Source: G963664585 sp963664585 (GTDB taxonomy: Bacteria > Bacillota > Clostridia > Oscillospirales > Ruminococcaceae). Taken from it: a DNA stretch of 64,000 nucleotides. This document shows positions 51,325 through 60,818 of the stretch, piece after piece (the first letter of the stretch is position 1; each line of letters starts with the position of its first letter). The stretch spans positions 31,127 through 95,126 of the forward strand of contig CAXXEO010000012.1 in assembly GCA_963664585.2 (NCBI GenBank). Direction: 5' to 3'. Under the pieces are notes generated by a model, which saw only the letters and a list, made by a program, of their open reading frames with translations, was not told the DNA's origin and did not search any database. The translations under genes were made by a program, and so were the position numbers.

Positions 51325-52531
51325 CGTACAAATCAGTCCCTTCAATGATCACCTGATCAAAAAGCTTCAGAGGTCTGGTTGCGTCGAAAGCCACATTGCA
51401 AAGCACAAATGATGGCTCTTCATAAATCGTCTCAATGGTTTTAAAGACAACTTGTTTTCCCTGCACAACATAGACACCCTTTTTTCCATCTAAGAAACGC
51501 ACAGCCTCACTGTTGATCTTATATCCGGTATAGGAGCGAAAGGAAACACTGACTGTGGCAGTACGCATTGAAATAAGCTCGGGGGTAATATAGTTACAGC
51601 GGAGAATCACCATCTTGCTTCCAGTGGATTTAGTGCTTTCCTCGTCCAAAACACGATATACCGAGGCAGGCACTTGTTGCAGACCATTTTGATTAAAATC
51701 TATTGATACACCAAGACCCTCACAAAATTTTGAGGCATTATCGGCCGTCACTGAAATGGCCACATACCAGTTGTGGCTGAGAATAATGCGGCCAACACCG
51801 TTTACTTCTCCGGGAGCAAGCTGTCCAGCGATTGCCCTATCTAAATCGGCAACGGAGATCGCATCCATATTGGATACAGCGAGTTTCTTTTCAAATCCAT
51901 CCGTAGTGCTGGCAAAATAGCCGGCCACAGGGGTCGTGATCTTCGCATACCCGCCCTTTACTTCTTTTTGCGTATAGGCAAGTTCGTTTTGAAGATATTG
52001 TATGCGCTGCGAAAAGTCTATTTCACGCCCTGTGACAATCAGCCTGCGGTTTAATACATCAAGCAGATCGTCGCGATATTCTCCAACATCAGTAACAATG
52101 CCATATGACGTCATATCATAAATCTCACCAATCTGGTCGGTGATCTTTTTTACCACTGTATCAGGGCTCATATAGCTGCTGCCCGTTTGCTGTGTTGCCT
52201 TGAGTTCTGCAATCTCCTGGGTGAGCTCTGTTACCTGACAGCTCTTATTCATCTCTTCCTGGCTAGCGTAAACTTCAGCAACTGCCGCACCCGACAATAC
52301 ACGGGCGCCATCTTCAAAGAGATAATGCAGTACGCCCTTGCTGTTTGTAGAAATCACCTGTTCGTCACGCAGGATGACTGCGCGTGTACGAACCATATCG
52401 GACAACGTATGCGTATAAACGGTCTCAACTGTATAAGGCGTATAAAAAAGCCTATACGCCTGAAACGAAACATAGCATGCCAAAAAAACAAATACAATCA
52501 CCGTCAATATTCGCCAAGAGAGATTACTCAT
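51305..52531 (-). CDS. HlyD-like membrane-anchored protein
   Basis: 408 aa. It has one N-terminal membrane helix (about 8-28), then VETVYTHTLSDMVRTRAVILRDEQVI and SNSKGVLHYLFEDGARVLSGAAVAEVY-type barrel-sandwich segments flanking a coiled coil (about 90-190), as in HlyD/RND adaptor proteins. No transporter partner is adjacent; in Clostridia this gene type commonly sits beside yggS and sepF, suggesting an envelope or division role. This is inference. It lies 12 bp after hfq. Confidence 0.8.
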   Translation of the reverse strand: MSNLSWRILTVIVFVFLACYVSFQAYRLFYTPYTVETVYTHTLSDMVRTRAVILRDEQVISTNSKGVLHYLFEDGARVLSGAAVAEVYASQEEMNKSCQVTELTQEIAELKATQQTGSSYMSPDTVVKKITDQIGEIYDMTSYGIVTDVGEYRDDLLDVLNRRLIVTGREIDFSQRIQYLQNELAYTQKEVKGGYAKITTPVAGYFASTTDGFEKKLAVSNMDAISVADLDRAIAGQLAPGEVNGVGRIILSHNWYVAISVTADNASKFCEGLGVSIDFNQNGLQQVPASVYRVLDEESTKSTGSKMVILRCNYITPELISMRTATVSVSFRSYTGYKINSEAVRFLDGKKGVYVVQGKQVVFKTIETIYEEPSFVLCNVAFDATRPLKLFDQVIIEGTDLYDGKYIG

Positions 52532-52543
52532 CCTAATTTACCT

Positions 52544-52798
52544 CTATTGATTCAAATCATTCTCTTCATTCTCTTCAACAGACATAACATTGATGGCTTT
52601 GGAAGGAACGATCGTGGAAATTGCATGCTTATAAACGAGGCTTTGTTTACCCTCTGCATCGAGGATCACGGTGAATGCGTCAAAGCCCTTCACAATACCC
52701 TTAAACTGAAAACCATTGGTCAAGTAGATAATCAGAGGGATCTTATCACGTCTTGCCTGATTAAGAAAAGTGTCCTGTAAATTAAGAGTTTTCATCAT
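52544..52798 (-). CDS. hfq: RNA chaperone Hfq
   Basis: 84 aa from the ATG at 52798 (a second ATG follows at 52795). The Sm1 and Sm2 motifs are clear: NLQDTFLNQARRDKIPLIIYLTNGFQFKGIVKGFDAFTVIL and SLVYKHAISTIVPSK. The hexameric ring binds sRNAs and mRNAs. The C-terminal tail is short and acidic, as in Firmicutes. It is downstream of miaA, the classic neighbour, but a 263-bp gap with a family-B leader lies between. Confidence 0.96.
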   Translation of the reverse strand: MMKTLNLQDTFLNQARRDKIPLIIYLTNGFQFKGIVKGFDAFTVILDAEGKQSLVYKHAISTIVPSKAINVMSVEENEENDLNQ

Positions 52799-52961
52799 AA
52801 CCCTGCACTTTCTCCGCACGTTACCGATTTATGGTTTTAATAATTTTTAAATTTACGAAATTTTCATCAAACAAAACTGCCGGCGCAGATCAGTCAGAGT
52901 ACAAATTCCTCTTTTGTAATATTGCTATTGGCATATCCAGCCGTGCGGGAGAGGATAAGCC
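52799..52961 (-). promoter_or_regulatory. Candidate pseudoknot leader RNA upstream of hfq (family B)
   Basis: On the mRNA GGCTTATCC/GGATATGCC (52961-52930) closes a 14-nt loop with CCCGCACG. CGTGCGGAGAAA follows at 52820-52809, 13 nt from GGAG to the first ATG. The ~110-nt spacer contains AAAGAGGAATTTG (52914-52902), which is nearly shared with the sigE leader. A second, degenerate hairpin of similar wording (TTTATCCTTTTCCCGACG...GGGTAAG) lies further upstream at about 53046-53078. Confidence 0.6.
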
Positions 52962-53080
52962 ATTTTTAATCGTGTGCGTCTATTTGCCGTTTCTCTAAGA
53001 GCAAGCTGTCTTTTTTAATTCCTGCGAAATAGTTATTGCTGCAATCTTACCCACGACAGCGTCGGGAAAAGGATAAAATT

Positions 53081-54028
53081 TTAATGAACCGAAGTGGGAA
53101 AACCTTGCACTTTTATAATTCCCAAAGCGGCGGCTGTTAGCTCATCGTGATCTTGAAAGGAATCGATTTCCAGCCAGCGGACCCGCTCATCCTTTTTAAA
53201 CCAGGTGAGCTGGCGCTTCGCATAATGTCTGCTTGCCTTTTTAATTTCTTCAAGACACTCTTCCAGACTGCGGCTACCGTCGAAATACCCCATAAGCTCC
53301 TTATAACCAATGGCTTGTGAGGCTGTCGCGCTGTTTAGCGAAAAGAGAGCCCTTGCTTCTTCAAGGAGGCCTGCCTTCACCATGATTTCCACACGACTGT
53401 TGATTCGCCAATAAAGGTTATCCCGATTCATACATGTAAGTCCAATCACGCACAGGTTGTAAGGCGAGGGGTTCTGTCTGGACTGTTCGATATGCCAGGA
53501 CATCGGCTTTCCGGTAATCTCATAGACTTCCAAAGCCCTGATGATTCTTCCCATATTGCCTGGATGGAGTTTGTCGGCAAGCAGCGGATCAACTTGCGCC
53601 AATAGCCCATGTAGATACGTGTTACCCTTTTCTGCTGCTACTTCCTTTAGTTTCGTTCGAAGCTCCTTATCCTCACTTTGCTCTGAAAAACGGATATTGT
53701 CAATCAATGAGCTAATATAAAGACCGGTTCCCCCAACAAGGATGGGCAATTTTCCCCTTTGATGAATATCTTGAACTGCTGCGCGTGCCATCTCCACATA
53801 AGCAGCTACGCTGAATGGTTCACCGGGATCAATAATATCCATCATGTGGTGAGGTATCCCCCGGCGCTCCTCCAAGGTGGGCTTTGCCGTTCCGATGTCC
53901 ATCCGGCGATAAATCTGCATCGAGTCGCCCGATACAATCTCGCCGTTAAAATGTTCAGCCAGCCTTACAGAAAGGTCTGTCTTTCCTGTCGCGGTAGGGC
54001 CGACGATACATAACAGCGGTATATTCAA
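53081..54028 (-). CDS. miaA: tRNA dimethylallyltransferase MiaA
   Basis: 315 aa from a TTG start at 54028. P-loop GPTATGKTDLSVRLAE, DSMQIYRRMDIGTAKPT, and VGGTGLYISSLI are all standard. It adds the isopentenyl group to A37 of tRNAs reading U-starting codons; MiaB, encoded at 59400, then thiomethylates the product. It follows mutL by 8 bp. Confidence 0.97.
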   Translation of the reverse strand: MNIPLLCIVGPTATGKTDLSVRLAEHFNGEIVSGDSMQIYRRMDIGTAKPTLEERRGIPHHMMDIIDPGEPFSVAAYVEMARAAVQDIHQRGKLPILVGGTGLYISSLIDNIRFSEQSEDKELRTKLKEVAAEKGNTYLHGLLAQVDPLLADKLHPGNMGRIIRALEVYEITGKPMSWHIEQSRQNPSPYNLCVIGLTCMNRDNLYWRINSRVEIMVKAGLLEEARALFSLNSATASQAIGYKELMGYFDGSRSLEECLEEIKKASRHYAKRQLTWFKKDERVRWLEIDSFQDHDELTAAALGIIKVQGFPTSVH

Positions 54029-54036
54029 TTTGTTTT

Positions 54037-56043
54037 CTACCCCAATCGTCCAAACATCCTCTCTATCTCCCGTTTTGTCATCGAGGTAAACACAGGTCTT
54101 CCATGCGGACAGTAGCGAATATCCTTTGACATGAGGACGAGCTCTGCAAGCTTCTCAAGCTCTGGTGTATGGGAGCTGTCACCTGTCATGACAGAAGAGC
54201 GACAGGCAACCGAATAATATATCTCATCAATTGCAGATGGCGTGGGATTGGCAGAAAGGCCCATAAGCTTCCCTGCAAGATCAGCGATCACATCCTTGAT
54301 CTCACTACCATCCAGCATCAGTGGAATTTCGCGTACAATCACGCTGGAGGTTCCAAAATCTTCGATCACAAATCCCATAGAAGCGAGAAGCTCGCTGTTT
54401 TCGAGAAGTGCAGCCTGTTCATCCTTTGACAAAACGACAGCAACCGGAGAAATAAGCATCTGACGGCCCGGATCATGAGTCTCGGCCTTTAAAAGATTAT
54501 AGTTATATCGCTCATGTGCGGCATGCTTGTCCACCAAAAGGAGCTCCTCATTCATTTCGATTACCAAATAGGTGCCAAAAAGCTCACCAATCAATCTAAC
54601 ATGCGGGGCTTTGGCAGTCGAAATGGATTCCTGTAAAGTCTCTGGCGGTTTGGAGATTTGCTCCGGCGGTAAAAAATGAGTTCCCGTTTTCGTTGCAATC
54701 GCTTTTGTGAAGGACTTAGATACCTCTGATGATTCTTGATTTGAGGTCATTTTATATTGTGTAAAGTTATTTGTCTTTACATTGTTGTCGTAATCAATAT
54801 TAATCAGTTTCATCCTATCGGCAGATCGATCTCCACGCCTGTTTGTCTCGGCAACATGAAGTTCATTGTTCTGCACCGTCGGCTGCTCTCTCACAACCGG
54901 GACAGGAGCTGGAGGAATGGAAAAGCCGCCAAACGAAGCAGGAGAAGTGGACGCCCTAACATTGCTAAGCTGCTGCTGTCCGCAGGAAAGGTCAAAATCC
55001 GAGAGTGCAAAACGGTTAATAGGGGGCGCTGCCGTCTTGATTTCCGACTTTCCCTCACTCTTTTCAAGCGCAGCCCTGCAGGCTGAGTATACCGCATCGA
55101 AAACAGCTTTTTCGTCGGAAAAGCGCACCTCAATCTTTGCGGGATGCACATTTACATCCACAGTATCATAGGGAATCTCAATATTCAGTACCCCGGACGG
55201 GTAATTTTTCGTCATTATTCTATTTTTATAGGCCTCTTCAAGCGCGGCCATACAGGTTTTGGAGCGAACAAAACGGGAATTAATATAGAAATGTTGCATG
55301 CTTCTTGTCGCTCTTGCCGCTTTGGGAGCAGAGATATAACCTGTCACCCGTAATCGGCCATGTTGGCCATCTACCGGGATTAAGCCTGAGGTAAACTCGC
55401 CGCCATACACCGCGTGGATCGCAGAAAATAAATCTCCATCCCCCGGCGTAGCCAGTTTGCGCTGGCCATCTCGAATATACTGGATCGAAAGTCGTGGATA
55501 AGCCATGGCGATCCTGTCAATGACCGCTGAGATGCTGTTCCCTTCTGAAATATCTTTCTTGAGAAACTTCATCCTGGCAGGGGTGTTGTAGAAAAGGTCG
55601 CGGATAATCAGCGTCGTACCCACTGCGCACCCGGCGTCGGCAAGCAAAAGCTCTTCAGAGCCCTCCACGTGATAAAGTGTTCCGCAGACTTCCTCCTCGG
55701 TACGGGTGATAAGCTCTACCCTGCTTACCGCCGCAACAGAGGCAAGCGCCTCACCGCGAAAACCCAATGTTCCTATACTCTCGAGATCCTCTTCTGTCAG
55801 TATCTTGCTTGTAGCATGGCGTACAAAGGCATTGTGAATATCCTCACGGGCAATTCCACAGCCGTCGTCCGTGATACGGATATAGCGGATTCCTCCATGC
55901 TGTATCTCTACGGTGACACGTCCGGCCCCCGCGTCAACCGAGTTTTCTAAAAGCTCTTTGACAATGGAAGCGGGGCGTTCAACCACTTCACCAGCGGCAA
56001 TCAGTTCAGCCACCTGTTTATCCAGGATGTGTATTTTAGCCAT
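54037..56043 (-). CDS. mutL: DNA mismatch repair protein MutL
   Basis: 668 aa with AAAGGAGGTG upstream. The N-terminal GHKL ATPase has ELLENSVDAGA, TDDGCGI and GFRGEALASV. A Thr/Ser-rich linker follows. The C-terminal dimerisation/endonuclease domain carries VDKHAAHERYNYN (the D-x-HAxxER metal motif), ACRSSVMTGD and CPHGRPVF, as expected for a nicking MutL in bacteria without MutH. It lies between mutS and miaA. Confidence 0.97.
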   Translation of the reverse strand: MAKIHILDKQVAELIAAGEVVERPASIVKELLENSVDAGAGRVTVEIQHGGIRYIRITDDGCGIAREDIHNAFVRHATSKILTEEDLESIGTLGFRGEALASVAAVSRVELITRTEEEVCGTLYHVEGSEELLLADAGCAVGTTLIIRDLFYNTPARMKFLKKDISEGNSISAVIDRIAMAYPRLSIQYIRDGQRKLATPGDGDLFSAIHAVYGGEFTSGLIPVDGQHGRLRVTGYISAPKAARATRSMQHFYINSRFVRSKTCMAALEEAYKNRIMTKNYPSGVLNIEIPYDTVDVNVHPAKIEVRFSDEKAVFDAVYSACRAALEKSEGKSEIKTAAPPINRFALSDFDLSCGQQQLSNVRASTSPASFGGFSIPPAPVPVVREQPTVQNNELHVAETNRRGDRSADRMKLINIDYDNNVKTNNFTQYKMTSNQESSEVSKSFTKAIATKTGTHFLPPEQISKPPETLQESISTAKAPHVRLIGELFGTYLVIEMNEELLLVDKHAAHERYNYNLLKAETHDPGRQMLISPVAVVLSKDEQAALLENSELLASMGFVIEDFGTSSVIVREIPLMLDGSEIKDVIADLAGKLMGLSANPTPSAIDEIYYSVACRSSVMTGDSSHTPELEKLAELVLMSKDIRYCPHGRPVFTSMTKREIERMFGRLG

Positions 56044-56174
56044 TGTGTCACCTCCTTTTCTGTTAAGAGTGAAGTTGTTTCTTTCTATCTATCGTACCAA
56101 ATGACGGTCAGACAGATCAATATTTTCATTAAAGCCTTTTGGGGTAAGTCTCTCAGAGTCCCAAACGGCCTGAT

Positions 56175-58793
56175 TTAACGCCCTGCCATCCCCTTGAGTT
56201 CAAAAAGCTTGGTAAGAGCCTCAATAGGCGTAAGTGTGTTCGGGTCAAGTTGTTTCAATTCCTGCTCTACAGGCGAGGGCGCTGCCCCCGCAAGGCTCAG
56301 TTGCCCCGTCAGGCTTTCTAGTGTCCTCGCGGACGCGCGCCGCTGGGATACAGGCTGAGCCGCTTCAAGCTGCACTAGAATCTCATGGGCTCGCCGGATA
56401 ATCCAATCTGGGATTCCAGCCAGTTTGGAAACCTCAATGCCATAGCTGTCGTCAATCCCGCCGGGAACGATCTTTCGCAGAAAGGTAATTTCATCCCCCC
56501 GTTTTTTAACGGCGGTGTTGTAGTTTTTTACACAGCTCATGGCTTCTTCCAACTCGGTAAGCTCGTGATAGTGTGTGGCAAACATGGTCTTTGCCCCCAG
56601 TTTTTTGGAATCCGCGATATATTCGATAACAGCCCTTGCGATACTCATCCCGTCAAAGGTTGAGGTACCGCGGCCAACCTCATCCAGGATGAGAAGGCTG
56701 TCACGCGTGGCATTTTTGAGAATCTGGGCGAGTTCGCTCATTTCCACCATAAAGGTGGACTGACCGCTGGCAATGTCGTCGGATGCCCCGACTCTGGTGA
56801 AAATACCGTCAACAATACCGATACGCGCCGCACGCGCGGGAACAAAAGATCCAATCTGGGCAAGCAGGACAATCAGGGCGGTCTGCCGTATGTAGGTGGA
56901 TTTTCCGGCCATATTGGGTCCGGTGATAATTGCAATCTGTTGGTCGGTGTTATTCAGCTTTGTATCATTGGCCACAAAGGGTGCACCGCCAAGAATCGCT
57001 TCCGCTACCGGATGGCGGCCATCCTTAATGGTGATCTCACCCGGCTTGGCAAGGATGTCCGGGCGGCAGTAGTTGTTCAGAACGGCAAGCTCTGCCAGTG
57101 AACTGAAAACGTCAAGACGTGCCACCGCGGCGGCTGTTATTTGTATTCTCGCTACATTCTGGGCGATGCGGCTTCTCACATCATCAAAAAGTTTCGTTTC
57201 AATTGACATGATCTTGTCATTGGCGCCGAGAATTTGATCCTCCAGCTCCTTGAGCTCCTGAGTAACATACCGTTCACAGTTAGCAAGGGTTTGCTTTCGA
57301 ATGTAACGATCCGGCACCTGATCCATATAGGACTTAGTAACCTCAATATAATAACCAAAAACCTTGTTATAACTGATTTTTAAAGTCTTTATCCCCGATT
57401 TTTCCCGCTCATCCGCTTCAAGAGCAGCCAGAATGTCCTTGGTGTTTGACAAAAGCCCCCGCAAATGGTCAAGCTCTTCATTATAGCCGAGGTTAATAAC
57501 CCCCCCATCCTTCAAGGTGATGGGCGGGTTATCAGCGATAGCCCTAGCGATCAGGTCACATAGGTCTTTCATCTCATCGATCTGGTTATAAATCTCCTGC
57601 AAAAATTGGCTTTTCGTACCCGAAACTTTTTCTTTCAGTTGAGGAAGACGGCTAATGGCCTGCTCAAAGCTTTTTAGCTCCCGTGGGGCGGCACTGCCGT
57701 ATACGATCCGCGTCATCAGTCGTTCAATGTCGTATATTCCTGAAAGGCAGTCAATGATCTCACAACGCAGCACACTGCCTGAGAAGAGCTCTTCCACTGC
57801 ATTAAGGCGTTTCTCGATAATTGCGGCATTGACAAGGGGCTGCTCCAGATACATGCGCAGCATCCTCTTACCCATCGCCGTTCTCGTCTTGTCAATCACC
57901 CAAAGTAGACTTCCCCGTTTCTCTCCGCTACGCATCGTCGCAGTCAGTTCAAGATTGCGCCTCGCGGTCAGGTCAAGCTGCATGAAACGTGTATCGCTGT
58001 AGAGATCAATGGAGATCATACGGTCAAGACCGGTCTTCTGTGTATTTTTTAAATAGCCAATCAACCCGCCAAGTGCCGCGCAGGCGGCGGACTTATCGGC
58101 AAGCCCCAGTTCTTCCAGAGATTTTTGAAACTGCGCTCGAATGATCCGCCCAACCGCTTTAGGCTCATACATCTCGTCCTCAAGAAGGTCAGCACAGCAG
58201 CGAAGGCGTTCCTTAATAAAGGTGGCAACCTCATTCTTGCCCAGAAATATGCTGTTAAAAATGATCTCGCTTGGCGAAAAACGAGACAGCTCGTTTTCGA
58301 CCCAACTGTCATCCCCCTCTTCAAACTGCGTGAGGTGGATGTCACCAGTGGAAATATCCGCTACAGCAAGACCGTAGAAGCCATGGTCAAGGTAGAGAGA
58401 GGCGATAAAGTTATGAATACCCTCATCCAGCATACCCGCCTCGATGAGCGTCCCCGGGGTAATGACCCGCACAACCTCTCTTTTCACCATACCCTTGGCT
58501 TCTCTTGGGTCCTCCATCTGCTCACAGATGGCCACTTTATATCCCTTTTTGATCAGACGGGCGATATAGCCTTCACAACTGTGATGAGGAACGCCGCACA
58601 TCGGCGCCCGCTCGGCCATGCCGCAGTCCCTTCCTGTAAGGGTAAGCTCCAGCTCACGGGAAGCGAGTTTAGCATCTTCAAAGAACATTTCATAAAAATC
58701 ACCGAGTCGGAAGAAGAGTATATGATTCTGGTGCTGTCTTTTCAGTTCCATATACTGTTGCATCATCGGTGAAAGCGCGGACTGATCGATCAC
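56175..58793 (-). CDS. mutS: DNA mismatch repair protein MutS
   Basis: 872 aa from the GTG at 58793 with GGAGTGATG upstream; a TTG at 58814 is the longest option. The mismatch-binding motif is FFRLGDFYEMFFEDA (Phe-x-Glu equivalent FYEMF). The ATPase has Walker A GPNMAGKSTYIRQTA (about 615), Walker B LLILDEVGRGTSTFDG and MFATHYHEL. The C-terminal helix-turn-helix region is present. It is upstream of mutL in a mutS-mutL-miaA-hfq order. Confidence 0.98.
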   Translation of the reverse strand: MIDQSALSPMMQQYMELKRQHQNHILFFRLGDFYEMFFEDAKLASRELELTLTGRDCGMAERAPMCGVPHHSCEGYIARLIKKGYKVAICEQMEDPREAKGMVKREVVRVITPGTLIEAGMLDEGIHNFIASLYLDHGFYGLAVADISTGDIHLTQFEEGDDSWVENELSRFSPSEIIFNSIFLGKNEVATFIKERLRCCADLLEDEMYEPKAVGRIIRAQFQKSLEELGLADKSAACAALGGLIGYLKNTQKTGLDRMISIDLYSDTRFMQLDLTARRNLELTATMRSGEKRGSLLWVIDKTRTAMGKRMLRMYLEQPLVNAAIIEKRLNAVEELFSGSVLRCEIIDCLSGIYDIERLMTRIVYGSAAPRELKSFEQAISRLPQLKEKVSGTKSQFLQEIYNQIDEMKDLCDLIARAIADNPPITLKDGGVINLGYNEELDHLRGLLSNTKDILAALEADEREKSGIKTLKISYNKVFGYYIEVTKSYMDQVPDRYIRKQTLANCERYVTQELKELEDQILGANDKIMSIETKLFDDVRSRIAQNVARIQITAAAVARLDVFSSLAELAVLNNYCRPDILAKPGEITIKDGRHPVAEAILGGAPFVANDTKLNNTDQQIAIITGPNMAGKSTYIRQTALIVLLAQIGSFVPARAARIGIVDGIFTRVGASDDIASGQSTFMVEMSELAQILKNATRDSLLILDEVGRGTSTFDGMSIARAVIEYIADSKKLGAKTMFATHYHELTELEEAMSCVKNYNTAVKKRGDEITFLRKIVPGGIDDSYGIEVSKLAGIPDWIIRRAHEILVQLEAAQPVSQRRASARTLESLTGQLSLAGAAPSPVEQELKQLDPNTLTPIEALTKLFELKGMAGR

Positions 58794-58918
58794 CCGTTCA
58801 TCACTCCAAAACAAACTCTCATATAGTAAATATCTTACTGAAAGGGATATCTTTTCTCTTTATCCTGCTTACGAGTCAGACAAAGTTCGAATTTAATCTC
58901 AATTTAGTTGGATGGCTC

Positions 58919-59323
58919 TTAGTGGCAGCCGTGGCAGGCCGAACAGTCCCCACCGCAATCATCCGCCTGCTCAATTGAATCCGGATCGGCACCCGAGGCA
59001 CTTTGGGTAATGATCTGACTGACAAAAGAGAGAAGCTTGTCCATATCGTTCTTGGCTTCATTAAACTCGACCATTCCAGGAAGCTCCATAATGGTATTGT
59101 AAAGTGTTTTAAAATCCGTATCCATGGCGGCAAGCTTTGCCTGATCCTTCTCAGGCTTCGTAATCTCTTTATTTATTTCAAGGCGCTGTGCGTTAAACTG
59201 ACTGATCAGCGATTGAAGTTCAATATCCCCGTCATTTTTCTGGCTTATCGCCTGCAATCTCTCGTACCTTTCATCCTTCTGTATCTCTTTGCCGATCTCT
59301 CTGGCGAGTGTAATAATATCCAT
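58919..59323 (-). CDS. YlbF/YmcA-family regulator with C-terminal Cys motif
   Basis: 134 aa with GGAGG upstream. It has the helical YlbF core (IITLAREIGKEIQKDERYERL ... LQSLISQFNAQRLEIN). The last residues contain CGGDCSACHGC. In Bacillus, YlbF-YmcA-YaaT form an iron-sulfur-containing complex that steers RNase Y and developmental choices; the C-terminal cysteines here fit cluster binding. It sits between miaB and mutS. In Bacillus ymcA follows miaB, so the position also agrees. Confidence 0.9.
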   Translation of the reverse strand: MDIITLAREIGKEIQKDERYERLQAISQKNDGDIELQSLISQFNAQRLEINKEITKPEKDQAKLAAMDTDFKTLYNTIMELPGMVEFNEAKNDMDKLLSFVSQIITQSASGADPDSIEQADDCGGDCSACHGCH

Positions 59324-59399
59324 TTTTGTGTTTCCTCCATTTATTATATTTAGTTCTGCCGCTTTGCTTTCGCGGCAAAGGAATCATATTGAGTGACAG

Positions 59400-60815
59400 C
59401 TAGAGGACTAGCTCGCCGACAACCGCCCAGTTCATCGCCTTTGTGACCTCAACCCAGACAAAGCGGCCGGTCAACTCTTTGTCCCCGGAAAACTCTACAA
59501 TCGTATTATGCGCAGTTATTCCGGCCAGATACCCGTCTGCCTTACGGCCAACACCTTCAACCAAAACTTTTACCTTTTGACCGATAAGCGCCTCGTTTAT
59601 ATGACTGCTGGTCCCTTCCTGGAGCTTTAAAAGCTCACGGAACCAGATCGACTTTTCCGCCTGTGGAGTGGGATCATCCATATCTGCCGCCTTTGTGCCA
59701 CCACGCTTTGAATAAAGAAAGGTATAAAGATTATTGAATTTTGCACTCTCAACAAGCTTGAGTGTCGCTTCGAAATCCTCTCTTGTTTCACCGGGAAAGC
59801 CCACGATGATATCACTGGAAAAGGTTACACCGGGGATTCGACTTCTGGCATAGTCGATAAGCTCTTTATAATACTCTGTCGAATATCCTCTGTTCATTGC
59901 CTTGAGGATGCGGTCTGATCCTGACTGCACCGGCAAATGGATGTGGTTGCAGAGCTTTTCGCATTCGGCAATTGTGTCAATCAGTTCTTTCGTACAGTCT
60001 TTGGGGTGTGATGTCATAAAACGTACCCAAAAATCTCCCGAAAGCCCATTTAGCTCTCTAAGTAACCCTGAAAAACTGGGCCTGTCCGGCAGTGTATTTC
60101 CATAGGAATTAACATTTTGTCCGAGCAGAGTAATTTCTTTGTATCCAGCTGCGAGAATCTCTTTTGCCTCTTCAATAACCATCTCGGGAAGACGGCTTAC
60201 CTCACGCCCGCGGACATAAGGAACGATGCAGTAGGAGCAAAAGTTGTTGCAGCCCTGCATGATGGGAAGCCAAGCCTTGACCTCTCCAGCACGGTGCGAC
60301 GGAAGTCCTTCGACGATTTCGCTTTTGTCCTGATGAAAGAAAACCCTGCGCTGTCCTTTGAGGCGCTGATAGAGAAGCGTAGGCAGCATGTGTATCGCAC
60401 CGGTGCCGAAGACGATGTCGACATAGGGAAAGCTTTCTCGCACCTTGTCCGCTGCGGACTGCTGCTGCATCATGCAGCCACATATGCCAATGATCAGATT
60501 TGGGTTTCGGCGCTTATGGGATTTCAAAGCACCTATATTGCCATATACCCTGTCTTCGGCACTTTCACGAACGGCGCAGGTGTTAAAAAGAACAAGGTCA
60601 GCCATGTCGGCACTGTCACAAAAACCATAGCCCATCTGCGCAAGCAGACCTTTGATGTGCTCGCCATCGCTAACATTCTGCTGACAGCCAAAGCTATGCA
60701 CAAATGCCATTGGCATTGCCTCGCCGCGCTGACTGAGAAGCGACTTTACATCCCCGGTCGTTTTGGGGACAGAACCAATTAATTGGGTATTATCCATATC
60801 ATGAATCAGAATCAT
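59400..60815 (-). CDS. miaB: tRNA-2-methylthio-N6-dimethylallyladenosine synthase MiaB
   Basis: 471 aa from the ATG at 60815 (a TTG at 60818 and an internal ATG at 60797 are also possible). The N-terminal MTTase domain has three Cys (SFGCQQNVSDGEHI, NTCAVRESAEDRV, GICGCM). The radical-SAM motif is CNNFCSYCIVPYVRGRE, and a C-terminal TRAM domain is present (about 400-470). It adds the methylthio group at C2 of A37. Upstream of the ylbF-like gene. Confidence 0.97.
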   Translation of the reverse strand: MILIHDMDNTQLIGSVPKTTGDVKSLLSQRGEAMPMAFVHSFGCQQNVSDGEHIKGLLAQMGYGFCDSADMADLVLFNTCAVRESAEDRVYGNIGALKSHKRRNPNLIIGICGCMMQQQSAADKVRESFPYVDIVFGTGAIHMLPTLLYQRLKGQRRVFFHQDKSEIVEGLPSHRAGEVKAWLPIMQGCNNFCSYCIVPYVRGREVSRLPEMVIEEAKEILAAGYKEITLLGQNVNSYGNTLPDRPSFSGLLRELNGLSGDFWVRFMTSHPKDCTKELIDTIAECEKLCNHIHLPVQSGSDRILKAMNRGYSTEYYKELIDYARSRIPGVTFSSDIIVGFPGETREDFEATLKLVESAKFNNLYTFLYSKRGGTKAADMDDPTPQAEKSIWFRELLKLQEGTSSHINEALIGQKVKVLVEGVGRKADGYLAGITAHNTIVEFSGDKELTGRFVWVEVTKAMNWAVVGELVL

Positions 60816-60818
60816 CAA

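Noticed and set aside
60117..60782. 221-aa plus-strand frame inside miaB
   Set aside because: Mirror of the conserved MiaB coding sequence; no ribosome site or recognisable domain.
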